Shown piece by piece: positions 52,183 through 60,311 of a stretch of 64,000 nucleotides of DNA. Source of the DNA: Priestia megaterium NBRC 15308 = ATCC 14581 (GTDB lineage: Bacteria; Bacillota; Bacilli; Bacillales; Bacillaceae_H). Numbering within the stretch: the first letter of the stretch is position 1; each line of letters starts with the position of its first letter. The notes beneath the pieces were generated by a model. The model made no database searches, was not told the DNA's origin, and worked only from the letters and a program-made list of their open reading frames with translations. The DNA lies in contig NZ_CP009920.1 of the NCBI RefSeq assembly GCF_000832985.1, positions 5,202,501-5,266,500 of the forward strand, in the 5' to 3' direction. The position numbers and the translations under genes are program-made.

Positions 52183-52509
52183 TTATACATCTTCCTTTCT
52201 ATCAGAAAGCGATCTGTTTGTTTTATTGTTAAGACCGTAGATTTCTCTTGTTCCGGAGAAAGCAACGAGATCCACTTCTTTTGCATCACCTGGTTCAAAA
52301 CGAACGGCTGTACCGGCCGGAATATTTAAATGATAGCCAAGCGAAGCTTCGCGGGGGAACTCAAGCGCAGCATTCACTTCAAAAAAATGAAAGTGTGACC
52401 CTACTTGAACAGGTCGATCGCCTCTGTTGATTACAGTCACGCTAATTGATTTCTTTCCGTTATTGCATGTGATTGGGTCTTTTTTTAAGAAATATTCCCC
52501 TGGAATCAT
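52183..52509 (-). CDS. ureB: Urease beta subunit
   Basis: A 108-residue structural subunit: [73 protein letters not shown], ending [10 protein letters not shown]. Matches the classic UreB from Bacillus in length and motifs. It sits 14 bp downstream of ureA, with its start behind GAGGGAAAG. Confidence 0.97.
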   Translation of the reverse strand: MIPGEYFLKKDPITCNNGKKSISVTVINRGDRPVQVGSHFHFFEVNAALEFPREASLGYHLNIPAGTAVRFEPGDAKEVDLVAFSGTREIYGLNNKTNRSLSDRKEDV

Positions 52510-52523
52510 ATCTTTCCCTCCTC

Positions 52524-52826
52524 TTAACGAATTGGATCGTGCACAGTGACGAGCTTGGTTCCGTCTGGAAAGGTAGCTTCCACTTGAATATCATGAATCA
52601 TTTCCGGAATACCTTCCATTACATCTTCTCGTTTTAAAATCTTGGTCCCTTCTCGCATTAGCTGTGCTACCGTCTTGCCATCACGAGCTCCTTCCATAAT
52701 TTCATATGTAATAATAGCTACTGCTTCGGGATAATTAAGTTTTAATCCTCTTGTTTGACGGCGTCTTGCTAAGTCTGCAGCTACGACAATCATTAATTTT
52801 TCTTGTTCTCTCGACGTAAGTTTCAA
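52524..52826 (-). CDS. ureA: Urease gamma subunit
   Basis: A 100-residue structural subunit: [57 protein letters not shown] and [18 protein letters not shown], the canonical UreA. The start is TTG 52826 behind GGAAG at a 6-nt distance; no in-frame ATG suits. First gene of ureABCEFGD. Upstream lie a sigma-A promoter and a TnrA/GlnR box. Confidence 0.97.
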   Translation of the reverse strand: MKLTSREQEKLMIVVAADLARRRQTRGLKLNYPEAVAIITYEIMEGARDGKTVAQLMREGTKILKREDVMEGIPEMIHDIQVEATFPDGTKLVTVHDPIR

Positions 52827-52870
52827 TGAAAGCTTCCTTTCTGCTAATCTATTTTCTAATTAACATCAAA

Positions 52871-52887
52871 TGTGATATTTTCTAACA
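52871..52887. promoter_or_regulatory. GlnR/TnrA box of the urease operon
   Basis: TGTGATATTTTCTAACA (minus: TGTTAGAAAATATCACA) fits TGTNA-N7-TNACA exactly and lies at about +9 to +25 of the predicted start site, a repressor position. Confidence 0.85.
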
Positions 52888-52902
52888 CAAAATACATAAC
52901 TA

Positions 52903-52931
52903 ATTATAGTAAATTTTCTGACAAAAAACAA
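52903..52931 (-). promoter_or_regulatory. Sigma-A promoter of the urease operon
   Basis: Minus strand TTGTTT (52931-52926), 17-bp spacer, TATAAT (52908-52903). Confidence 0.7.
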
Positions 52932-52950
52932 AGAATTTATCTCTTCCGCT

Positions 52951-52980
52951 AAAAAAAGATGAGCATGTTTGCTCACCTTT
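52951..52980 (-). terminator. Terminator of the TrpD-like gene
   Basis: Minus strand AAAGGTGAGCA / TGCTCATCTTT followed by a T run; overlaps the stop at 52980-52982 and shields the urease promoter from read-through. Confidence 0.85.
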
Positions 52981-54029
52981 TACTCTTCTGAAATCGCTTG
53001 TGTTTTCCATTTCTGCAGGTGTTTCCAGCCCAAACCTTCAGCTAGCTGACGTTTTGCATAGTCTACTCCTTTTTCAATAGAAGCTTCATAGCCAAATAGA
53101 TAATAGCGCAAGCCAGCGTTTAATACTACTTGATTATAGACGTAAGTCAGTTCGGAAGAAGATTCCCCCTCCAGAATGCGCGTCACATATTCCACTTGTT
53201 TTTCAACACTTATTTTCTTTTCAAAGTGCTCTTCTTCCACAAACAGTCCGTATTCTTTTGGATTGACAATAAACGACTCCATCTCTCCTTCTGAGATCGT
53301 AAAAACAAAGCTGCTTCTATGTACAGGTACATCTTCTGATCCTTCTATCCCTTGTACCACGTATACGTGTTTGAAAGGCAGAGAAGCAAAAATAGGCACA
53401 ATCTTATTAATGGCTGTACGGTGAAAAGCGCCCATCATTAAAGAAGAAGCATTCGATAAGTTTAGTAGTTTTTCAACCGTATTAATAAGTGTCCTTACAC
53501 CAATTTCATGACGAACTTGTTTGATGCGGCTAAGAGGATAAGAGATTGTTTCGGCATTTACAAAGCCAATTTTTAACGTTTCAAACGCATGACCGATGTC
53601 TTCAATCGTTTGAGCTTGAGGGATCTGTAATGAATGAAGTACGTCTTCAATCGTTGTTCCAAACTTTGGAGGAAGTGCTTCTGTACAGTGTAAAAAAGCT
53701 GGCACACCTCTTTCAGCTAATAAAATTGATACAGGAATGGTCGCAAAAAATGAATTCCTCCCTGCATAAGGGCTTGCAAAATCAATTGATTTATCTTTTA
53801 AAGGCTGAGACAGCGGTATTTCTTTTGTTTTTTCACGAAAAGCATGGACGAATCCCAATAGTTCATCTGCATTTTCAGTTTTAATACGTTCCGCGATAAA
53901 AAAAGCAGCGATCTGAGCATCCGTAGCTTGTCCAGAAGCGATTAAGCGAGCTGCTTCTTTTGCTTGTTCATACGTTAAGTCAGTTGATCCCCTTTTTCCG
54001 CGCGCTATTTCTTTGATAAATTGCTGCAT
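52980..54029 (-). CDS. Anthranilate phosphoribosyltransferase-like protein (TrpD2/YbiB type)
   Basis: A 349-residue protein with the TrpD fold: helical domain FIKEIARGKRGSTDLTYEQAKEAARLIASGQATDAQIAAFFIAERIKTENADELLGF and the phosphorylase-like core with IGVRTLINTVEKLLNLSNASSLMMGAFHRTAINKI. The PRPP-binding glycine motif GTGGDG is absent (FASPYAGRNSFF stands there) and the KHGNRS motif is LHCTEALPPKFG. It is therefore not a tryptophan enzyme; TrpD2/YbiB members bind nucleic acids. ATG 54029 follows AAGGAAG. No trp genes nearby. Confidence 0.8.
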   Translation of the reverse strand: MQQFIKEIARGKRGSTDLTYEQAKEAARLIASGQATDAQIAAFFIAERIKTENADELLGFVHAFREKTKEIPLSQPLKDKSIDFASPYAGRNSFFATIPVSILLAERGVPAFLHCTEALPPKFGTTIEDVLHSLQIPQAQTIEDIGHAFETLKIGFVNAETISYPLSRIKQVRHEIGVRTLINTVEKLLNLSNASSLMMGAFHRTAINKIVPIFASLPFKHVYVVQGIEGSEDVPVHRSSFVFTISEGEMESFIVNPKEYGLFVEEEHFEKKISVEKQVEYVTRILEGESSSELTYVYNQVVLNAGLRYYLFGYEASIEKGVDYAKRQLAEGLGWKHLQKWKTQAISEE

Positions 54030-54223
54030 ATCGTACACTTCCTTTTTAACTGAATATTTGTACATTGTATCACATATTTTCTTTGTTCCTTAGATTATCT
54101 TCTATCAAGTACGCAAACTGCTAAAAAATATGAAATTAAAGGAAAAGTACTAGTTCTTTTATAACCTAATATAGTATAATCTATCTGCTATACTATTATT
54201 TGGATATTTGGGGGACTTTACAA

Positions 54224-55366
54224 ATGAAAAAAGAGAAACTACTTGTACCATTTATAGCAGCATCTGTTTTAGTAGGAGCATCGGTGACAACGCCTGTTTT
54301 TAGTCACTCTGCTTATGCTGCTTCTTCTGTCAGCGTTTATCAAAAAGACGTTAATTCGCTAGCAGATTATTACGCACCATTTTATAAAACCGTAGAAAAA
54401 AAGCTAAAAGAAATTGAAGGAATAAAAGATGACGAAAAAGCGTTAGATGCATATGATCAGCTTGCGAATCAAATTGACCAGTTTCTAACAAAGACTGATA
54501 AAAATTATGCGATGAATCACCTTAATTCAGAAGCTGATCAGCTTCAAGGGTATTTATACGACAGCTTAATTGCTCTTTACAATTACATTGTAGATCTTGA
54601 AGACTATGCGTATGGAGATGTAAGTGACGCGGAATTTAATAAGATCTCTGCAAATTTTGAAAAAGAAATCAACGCATACAATACGCAATTTCAGCAAAAA
54701 GCGAAGAGCTATAAAACGAAGCGAAAAGTAGCGTTTAACGCAAATATGAGTTATTTGCTTGATGAAGATATTCAACCTTCACCAACAGCTCCATCTACAC
54801 CGGCTGATAGCAATGGCACCTACACGGTGAAAAAAGGAGACACGCTGACAGCAGTCGCTAAAAAGTACGGCATGACGGTAGCTGAATTAAAAAAATTAAA
54901 CAATTTAAAAACAGACGCGCTAAAAGTCGGACAAGTGCTGAAAGTGAAAAGTGCAAGCGCACCTTCGCCGGCTCCAGCACCTCAAACTTCTGTTAGTGCA
55001 AAACAGCAGCAAATTGTATCGTATGCTAAAACGCTAATTGGAAAGCCATATAAATATGGAGGTACGACACCAAAAGGTTTTGATGTATCAGGGTACACAC
55101 AGTATGTATATAAAAACGCGGGTTCAAATATTTCTATTCCCCGTACAGTAGCAGATCAGTATAAAAGCGGTACGGACGTAAAGCAAAACAGCCTGCAGGC
55201 TGGAGATTTAGTTTTCTTTAAAAACGGCAAATCCGTTTCAGTCGTAGGAATTTACCTAGACAAACAAGAATTCATTTATGTCAGCAGCAAAGGCGTTAAA
55301 ACGCAATCACTTTCAACAGCGTACTGGAAAAACAGCTATGCGGGCGCAAAGCGTATTATAAAGTAA
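54224..55366 (+). CDS. LysM + NlpC/P60-fold protein, catalytically dead
   Basis: A 380-residue exported protein: signal peptide (cleavage after AYA, about residue 35), helical region (40-180), LysM about 200-243 (TYTVKKGDTLTAVAKKYGMTVAELKKLNNL), Pro-rich linker, NlpC/P60 domain about 260-380 (LIGKPYKYGGTTPKGFDVSGYTQYVY...LQAGDLVFF). The catalytic Cys of F-D-C-S-G is Val288, the His of SHVGIYL is Val340 (SVVGIYL), and the third residue, normally His in FIHAS, is Tyr352. It cannot be a peptidase of the known mechanism and probably only binds peptidoglycan. Frame is intact, so selection for another role is likely. Confidence 0.9.
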   Translation: MKKEKLLVPFIAASVLVGASVTTPVFSHSAYAASSVSVYQKDVNSLADYYAPFYKTVEKKLKEIEGIKDDEKALDAYDQLANQIDQFLTKTDKNYAMNHLNSEADQLQGYLYDSLIALYNYIVDLEDYAYGDVSDAEFNKISANFEKEINAYNTQFQQKAKSYKTKRKVAFNANMSYLLDEDIQPSPTAPSTPADSNGTYTVKKGDTLTAVAKKYGMTVAELKKLNNLKTDALKVGQVLKVKSASAPSPAPAPQTSVSAKQQQIVSYAKTLIGKPYKYGGTTPKGFDVSGYTQYVYKNAGSNISIPRTVADQYKSGTDVKQNSLQAGDLVFFKNGKSVSVVGIYLDKQEFIYVSSKGVKTQSLSTAYWKNSYAGAKRIIK

Positions 55367-55393
55367 AAAGAGGTGCCATAAGGCACCTCTTTT
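55366..55393 (+). terminator. Terminator of the LysM-NlpC-like gene
   Basis: AAAAGAGGTGCC / GGCACCTCTTTT with a 4-nt loop directly at the stop codon. Confidence 0.92.
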
Positions 55394-55446
55394 GCTTTAC
55401 TAGCTATGTATTTCTATACTAGACTAGCAATTTTATAAAGAACTTC

Positions 55447-56376
55447 TTAGTTCATAACCGTAATTTTAACAGATTTTCTTCCGAACTGTTGAGCATCACC
55501 TTCAGCAGGAACGAATACATCAATTCGATTGCCTTTAATTGCTCCACCTGTATCGGCAGCTACAGCTTCACCATAGCCTTCTACATAAACTTTCGAACCT
55601 AATGGAATAACACTAGGGTCAACAGCGATTACTTTTTGATTTGGATTTGCTTTTAAATCCACTCCTGTAGCAGTCGTACCGCTACATCCAGCACAATTAG
55701 CCGTATAGGCAGTTGCTTCAACTGTCATTGATTTGCCGCTGGCTTGTTGTGACGATTCAGCAGGTTGTTGTTCTTTTTGAGCTTGTTCAGCTTGAGCTTG
55801 CTGCTGCTCTTTTTGAGCTTGTTCAGCTTGAGCCTGCTGCTGCTCTTTTTGAGCTTGTTCAACTTGAGCTTGCTGCTGTTCTTCTTGAGTTTGTTCAACT
55901 TGAGCTTGCTGCTGTTCTTCTTGAGTTTGTTCAGCCGGCGCTTGAGCTTGCTGAGCTTCTGGAGCAGCTTGGGCTACTGAAGGACTTGATTGCTGAGCTT
56001 GGCCGTTTGGAGACTGAATTTTTAATTGTTCGCCAGGATAAATTAAATCTGACTTCAGTCCGTTCCATTCTTTAATTTGATCTACCGTCACGCCGTATTG
56101 CTGACTGATAGACCATAAGGTGTTTCCTTGCTGAACTTTGTGCGTCATTTCTTTTATAGTAGCTACGTTTAATTCTTGATTTGGATAAATAATATTAGAT
56201 GTTAAGTTGTTTGCATCTTTTAGCTCGTCTACGCTCACGCTGTGCTTTTGAGCGACTTTCCATAACGTATCACCTTTTTCTACGTGATACGTTCCGCTTG
56301 TAGAAGCAGAAGCTGCACCTACAAATCCTGCTGAAAGGATTGCTGTTGTTCCTAGAGTAAATATAAATTTTTTCAT
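55447..56376 (-). CDS. LysM x2 + 3D-domain cell wall protein (YocH-like)
   Basis: A 309-residue exported protein: signal peptide (after ASAS, about 25), LysM about 29-72 and 77-120, a Gln/Glu-rich linker with five 12-residue repeats (about 140-205), and a C-terminal 3D domain: EATAYTANCAGCSGTTATGVDLK, IAVDPSVIPLGSKVYVEGYGEAVAADTGGAIKGNRIDVF with the three Asp residues. YocH of B. subtilis, a WalR-controlled wall lytic enzyme, has this plan. ATG 56376 follows AGGAGG. A WalR-like repeat with 4-bp spacing lies upstream but does not fit the consensus. Confidence 0.9.
   Translation of the reverse strand: MKKFIFTLGTTAILSAGFVGAASASTSGTYHVEKGDTLWKVAQKHSVSVDELKDANNLTSNIIYPNQELNVATIKEMTHKVQQGNTLWSISQQYGVTVDQIKEWNGLKSDLIYPGEQLKIQSPNGQAQQSSPSVAQAAPEAQQAQAPAEQTQEEQQQAQVEQTQEEQQQAQVEQAQKEQQQAQAEQAQKEQQQAQAEQAQKEQQPAESSQQASGKSMTVEATAYTANCAGCSGTTATGVDLKANPNQKVIAVDPSVIPLGSKVYVEGYGEAVAADTGGAIKGNRIDVFVPAEGDAQQFGRKSVKITVMN
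55765..55944 (-). repeat. Five 36-bp tandem repeats in the YocH-like linker
   Basis: Each unit codes for 12 residues of the type EQAQKEQQQAQA or EQTQEEQQQAQV. Homogenised pairs of units (two of TQEE, three of AQKE) suggest expansion by slippage or recombination. Confidence 0.85.
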
Positions 56377-56649
56377 TACGAATACCTCCTTATTTACTCA
56401 ATGATTGAATGATATCATCCTCACATTTCACAGCCGTTACAGAGCCATGCTACTTTTATTACAAAACTTAACAAAACAGAACATTCAATCGTAATATTTC
56501 TGATAATTTGGCTATATGATGAAACGTTTCTACTTTTTACTGCTTTTTATTGTTGTTTTTACTAAAATAGTTAAATTTCTCTACCATTGCTGACTATGCC
56601 TCTTCTTTTTTATTGATCATTTAACGGGTATATTCAGTTTTTTTATAAC
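56377..56649. other. Upstream region of the YocH-like gene
   Basis: No gene. Minus-strand TGTTAA-N4-TGTAAT near 56465 resembles a WalR site (TGTWAH-N5-TGTWAH) but is one base too close. Otherwise AT-rich. Confidence 0.35.
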
Positions 56650-56727
56650 AAAAAAAGCGAACCGCTAATCAAAAATTTTGATTAGCGGTTCGCTTTTCAA
56701 TTCGGCTAAAATACTTTTGTCCCAGCT
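56650..56727 (-). repeat. Terminator-bearing repeat, copy G (3' stub)
   Basis: Only the right end survives: hairpin GCGAACCGCTAATCA / TGATTAGCGGTTCGC, then the complement of AAAGCTGGGACAAAAG. Minus strand T run after the hairpin. It starts 4 bp after the nfrA stop. Confidence 0.8.
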
Positions 56728-56731
56728 TTTT

Positions 56732-57481
56732 TTATTTCTTATTAAATCCTTGCTTTTCAACAAATTCTTTCATATACATACGCTTAGGATTGGAAAGCAT
56801 GTCGGCCATTTGACCAGTCCATGTGTCTTGGCGTTTGCCATTTGTTCTTTCGTTGTAATAAGCAGAAATTTCTTCGTTATACGCTGTTAATTCTTTTTTC
56901 GTCTGCTCATCGTTCGGCTCATATGTTTCTTCATGATACACATGTTTAAATGGTAAGCGCGGCTTTTTATCCGTAATACCCGCTGGGTGTCCAACCGTTA
57001 GACCAAATAACGGAATTACATGATAAGGCAGTTTTAACAATTTGCTTACTTCTTCTAATTCGTTACGCAAACCGCCGATGTAACAAGCTCCAAGTCCCAT
57101 TGATTCAGCAGCAAGCGTTGCATTTTGCGCAGCAAGAGCAACGTCAATAATAGCTACCATAAACTGCTCTGTGCTTTCGAGCGCTGTCGATAAGTCTTTT
57201 TTCTCCATTTCCGCAATGACATCATGACGATGAAAGTCAGCGCAAAATACAAAGAAGTGTCCATTTGTTTCTACGTAAGGCTGATTTCCTGCTAATTGAG
57301 CAAGCTTTCGCTTCGTTTCTTTATCTTTTACTCCAATAATGGAATACGCTTGAATATAGCTTGATGTGGAAGCTGCCTGTGCGCTTTCTACAATCGTCTG
57401 AATTTGCTCTTCTGACAATGGTTTGTCTTCATATTTGCGAATAGAACGATGATTTAAAATCGTTTCAATAACTGAGTTCAT
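56732..57481 (-). CDS. nfrA: NADPH-dependent nitro/flavin reductase (NfrA type)
   Basis: A 249-residue NfsA-family flavoprotein reducing FMN, quinones and nitro compounds with NAD(P)H. N-terminal ETILNHRSIRKYEDKPLSEEQIQTIVESAQAASTSSYIQAYSII carries the FMN-phosphate residues; middle part AESMGLGACYIGGLRN and the PLFGLTVGHPAG strand, then an Arg/Lys-rich C-terminus. In B. subtilis NfrA belongs to a stress-induced pair with ywcH; here it is alone, ATG 57481, with repeat copy G as terminator. Confidence 0.9.
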   Translation of the reverse strand: MNSVIETILNHRSIRKYEDKPLSEEQIQTIVESAQAASTSSYIQAYSIIGVKDKETKRKLAQLAGNQPYVETNGHFFVFCADFHRHDVIAEMEKKDLSTALESTEQFMVAIIDVALAAQNATLAAESMGLGACYIGGLRNELEEVSKLLKLPYHVIPLFGLTVGHPAGITDKKPRLPFKHVYHEETYEPNDEQTKKELTAYNEEISAYYNERTNGKRQDTWTGQMADMLSNPKRMYMKEFVEKQGFNKK

Positions 57482-57573
57482 ATTATAATCTCCTTTTACT
57501 TCATCTAACCTTCTACAGTTGTTATCTCTACAGTTAGTTTATCGAATGTAAAAAGAAATAACCAATGTTCTGC

Positions 57574-58707
57574 TTAAAATTGATTTTGACTTGTCTCATA
57601 TCGATACAGCTTAAAGTGATCTGCAAGCACGTGATCTACTTTTACTTCTAAGCTGTCTACATATTCGTCCATCCGTTTTATCAACCGGTTTCGTTTCACA
57701 TCATTTTCTAAAATGTTCTTAAGCTGCTGTTCAAAGGCTTCAGCCTCATTAAGCGGTATCAGCAGCTCTTTTTCTTTTAGATATTCAATGTTAATTTGTT
57801 CTTGACCGGGAAGAGAGGAGTGAATAAAAATAGGTAGTCTTTTGTGAAGGGCTTCGCTAATTGTCACTCCCCCCGCTTTTGTGACAATGGCATCTGCTCC
57901 CTCATATAAATCATTCATTTTCTCTCTCGATTTTACATACGAGACCGCTTTAATTCTCGGGTGGTTTAATTTTATTAGTTCTTGATACAACTTTTTGTTT
58001 TTTCCGCACAGCACATAATACATATACGTACAGTTTTGCGGAAGCTGCTGAAGCATTTTGCGTACATTTCCAAGGCCGGAATTCCCTCCGGCAATCAATA
58101 TATGTTTCTGTGGCATAAGATGGTCAATCCTTCTTTTTAAAAACGCTTTATGAACAGGAATTCCCGTTACATAAATAGAAGACTCTTTTACACCGTGAAC
58201 GTTTTGTAAAAACGCTTTTGTATCCTGATCAGGCACGCAGTGAAGCTCAATTCCATTTTTACCCCATACGTCGCTTACTAAGAAGTCTGTGTATACGTTT
58301 ATAATAGGAAGATCAATGATTCCTTTTTCTTTTAACCCGCTTAATACACAGGAAGGAAAGCTGTGTGTACAAACAATGACATCCGGCTGCTCTGCATCAA
58401 TTAATTTCTTCATATGGTATTCGATAATCGGCCACTTTTTCACAACAAAATCGTCCATCGTATGGTCGTTTTTTTTGTATACATGACCGTAATAAAATTT
58501 TTCAAACTGCTTTGGGAAAACAGAAATCCATTTCATGTATATCGATGAAATCATTTGTTCAAGCGGTTTGCTCCAATAGCTTAAACAATCAATTTTTTGA
58601 CAAATAACGTGGGAAAAACGCTCCATAATGGCATCCATAACGGCGTCTGCTACTTGGTGATGACCAGATGGCATCTGAAAAAGCGGTAAGAATAAAACCT
58701 TCCTCAT
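57574..58707 (-). CDS. MGDG-synthase-type glycosyltransferase (YkoN/UgtP-like)
   Basis: A 377-residue GT28-type enzyme: N-terminal FLPLFQMPSGHHQVADAVMDAIM matches the UgtP/MGDG synthase nucleotide-sugar fold; VIVCTHSFPSCVLSGLKEKG and the C-terminal donor site YEGADAIVTKAGGVTISEALHKRLPIFIHSSLPGQEQINIEYL are typical. Diacylglycerol or another lipid is the probable acceptor. It overlaps the DedA gene by 4 bp. B. subtilis YkoN, also next to a deacetylase-like gene, is the likeliest relative; that is from memory. Confidence 0.85.
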   Translation of the reverse strand: MRKVLFLPLFQMPSGHHQVADAVMDAIMERFSHVICQKIDCLSYWSKPLEQMISSIYMKWISVFPKQFEKFYYGHVYKKNDHTMDDFVVKKWPIIEYHMKKLIDAEQPDVIVCTHSFPSCVLSGLKEKGIIDLPIINVYTDFLVSDVWGKNGIELHCVPDQDTKAFLQNVHGVKESSIYVTGIPVHKAFLKRRIDHLMPQKHILIAGGNSGLGNVRKMLQQLPQNCTYMYYVLCGKNKKLYQELIKLNHPRIKAVSYVKSREKMNDLYEGADAIVTKAGGVTISEALHKRLPIFIHSSLPGQEQINIEYLKEKELLIPLNEAEAFEQQLKNILENDVKRNRLIKRMDEYVDSLEVKVDHVLADHFKLYRYETSQNQF

Positions 58708-59297
58708 TGACCATCCCTCCTCTCAAGACGTTTTCGGTTTCTTGTTCTTTTTATAAGTAAATAAATGACAAAAAAAGCTACAGCGCCCATGATGATATAC
58801 GAAATATGAATTCGATCTCCTACGTAGTAACCTAGAATCAGAAAAGAAAGGACCCATACTAGACTTCCTACTACCGATAACAATAAATAAAGGAAAAACG
58901 GATAGCGACTTATTCCCGCCATATATGGGCTAATTTGACGCAAGCCTGGAATATATAAACCAAATAAAATGGTCCATATCCCATATTTATGGTAGCTGCC
59001 GCTTGCCGCTTCAATTTTCTCTTTGGTTAACCCTACGTATTTTCCGTATTTATCAAAAAATGGGGTTCCCGCATATCTTCCTAGCCCGTAAGCAGTAAGC
59101 ATTCCAGTGATAACACCTAAAAAAGCAAAAAGAGATGATTCGTATAAGTTCAGCTGATGTTTGGCAATAAACATGCCTAATAATATTAAAAATGATTCTT
59201 CAGGCGCTGGAATTCCAACAATCCCACAAAAAAGTACAAGTAAAATAACAATATAACCATAGGAATGTATATACTGAGAAATAATTGTTAAGTCCAC
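58704..59297 (-). CDS. DedA family membrane protein
   Basis: A 197-residue integral membrane protein of the DedA/SNARE-associated family: FCGIVGIPAPEESFLILLGMF, GMLTAYGLGRYAGTPFFDKYGKYVGLTKEKIE (the GRYxG motif and acidic residues) and FGLYIPGLRQISPYMAGISRYPFF. DedA proteins act as lipid scramblases for undecaprenyl phosphate or other lipids. Translation is coupled to the glycosyltransferase. Start ATG 59297 lies 15 bp after the deacetylase gene. Confidence 0.9.
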   Translation of the reverse strand: MDLTIISQYIHSYGYIVILLVLFCGIVGIPAPEESFLILLGMFIAKHQLNLYESSLFAFLGVITGMLTAYGLGRYAGTPFFDKYGKYVGLTKEKIEAASGSYHKYGIWTILFGLYIPGLRQISPYMAGISRYPFFLYLLLSVVGSLVWVLSFLILGYYVGDRIHISYIIMGAVAFFVIYLLIKRTRNRKRLERRDGQ

Positions 59298-59312
59298 TGC
59301 TCGCTCCTCTAT

Positions 59313-60023
59313 TTACGATTGATTCATCAATTGCTGCATGGTTATACTTTCATACCCTTGCTGTTTTAAGTAAGGTAAAAATTCTTCTAACGCCGCAATC
59401 GTCATTTCAGGTGCTTTTTCATCTGCTCCCGGGGTATCTCCATTATCGTGTAACACAAAAATGGCTCCATCTTCTACTTTACGCATTAGTTTTTGAACTA
59501 ATGCCGTTTTCGTTGTTTTTAGTGTCCAATCCTGAAAGATTCCTGTCCAGATCACAAGGTGATATGGCTTGGCCATTGATAAACTGCTCATATTTAAATG
59601 TCCCCACGGCGGACGATAAAAAAGCGGCTTTTGATTGGTTACTTTCTCTATAACCTGTGCACATTGATGAATTTGTCTTTTTAATTGCCAAGGTGTTTGC
59701 GTCCATGCACTCACATGACGGTGATGATGTATAGCTACTTCATGCCCTTCATCAATCATTCTGTTTAAAATAGACGGGTGTTTCTCCCCTAGTTCTCCCA
59801 CAATAAAAAAAGTAGCTTTCATTTCATGCAGTTTGAACAAGTCCAAAATTTTTGGTGTATAAACAGGATGAGGTCCGTCATCAAATGTTATAGCTATTTT
59901 ATGCTTTTTTGCCCCTTTTATTATGACTGATGAATGATAGCGACGGTAAAGGGTTTGCGAAATAATGGTATATACACATATAACCATTAGAACGAAAAGT
60001 AAAACAATAAAAAAACGAGTCAT
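59313..60023 (-). CDS. Polysaccharide deacetylase (NodB type)
   Basis: A 236-residue protein with a membrane anchor (about 5-22) and a NodB domain: motif 1 ITFDDGPHPVYTP, motif 2 HHHRH (metal His pair), motif 3 YRPPWGHLN and a C-terminal VLHDNGDTPGADEKAPEMT. It would remove N-acetyl groups from peptidoglycan or another GlcNAc polymer outside the cell. First gene of the operon with DedA and the lipid-sugar transferase, so the three may modify or export one glycan-lipid; that is inference. Confidence 0.9.
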   Translation of the reverse strand: MTRFFIVLLFVLMVICVYTIISQTLYRRYHSSVIIKGAKKHKIAITFDDGPHPVYTPKILDLFKLHEMKATFFIVGELGEKHPSILNRMIDEGHEVAIHHHRHVSAWTQTPWQLKRQIHQCAQVIEKVTNQKPLFYRPPWGHLNMSSLSMAKPYHLVIWTGIFQDWTLKTTKTALVQKLMRKVEDGAIFVLHDNGDTPGADEKAPEMTIAALEEFLPYLKQQGYESITMQQLMNQS

Positions 60024-60275
60024 ATGCTTTTAACCATCCTTTTGAATTTAAATCCTGCATTTATTATAACGGTTTACTCAGACTTTGGTTTCATTTTTTG
60101 TGATAGAAGCCAGGAATTTTAAAATAATTTGATACTTTACCTAAAAATAGCTATTCTGCAAGGATATACCGGAAATAAAATGATATCATAAAATTTCCCT
60201 TCATTCAGTAAAAAAAGTACTTTTTACCATTTATATCTATCTTTTGTACGATAACTTTCATTATTTTTTAAAAAT

Positions 60276-60308
60276 AAAAAACTTCCCGCACGAATGCGGA
60301 AAGTTTTT
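60276..60308 (-). terminator. Terminator of mhqD
   Basis: AAACTTCCCGCA / TGCGGAAAGTTT stem with one unpaired base, then T6 on the minus strand; it lies right at the stop codon. Confidence 0.85.
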
Positions 60309-60311
60309 AAA

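Noticed and set aside
55713..56075. Leu-rich frames on the plus strand
   Set aside because: Antisense shadow of the Gln/Glu repeats of the YocH-like protein.
56455..56485. WalR box before the YocH-like gene
   Set aside because: Half-sites are 10, not 11, bp apart; noted only as a weak resemblance.
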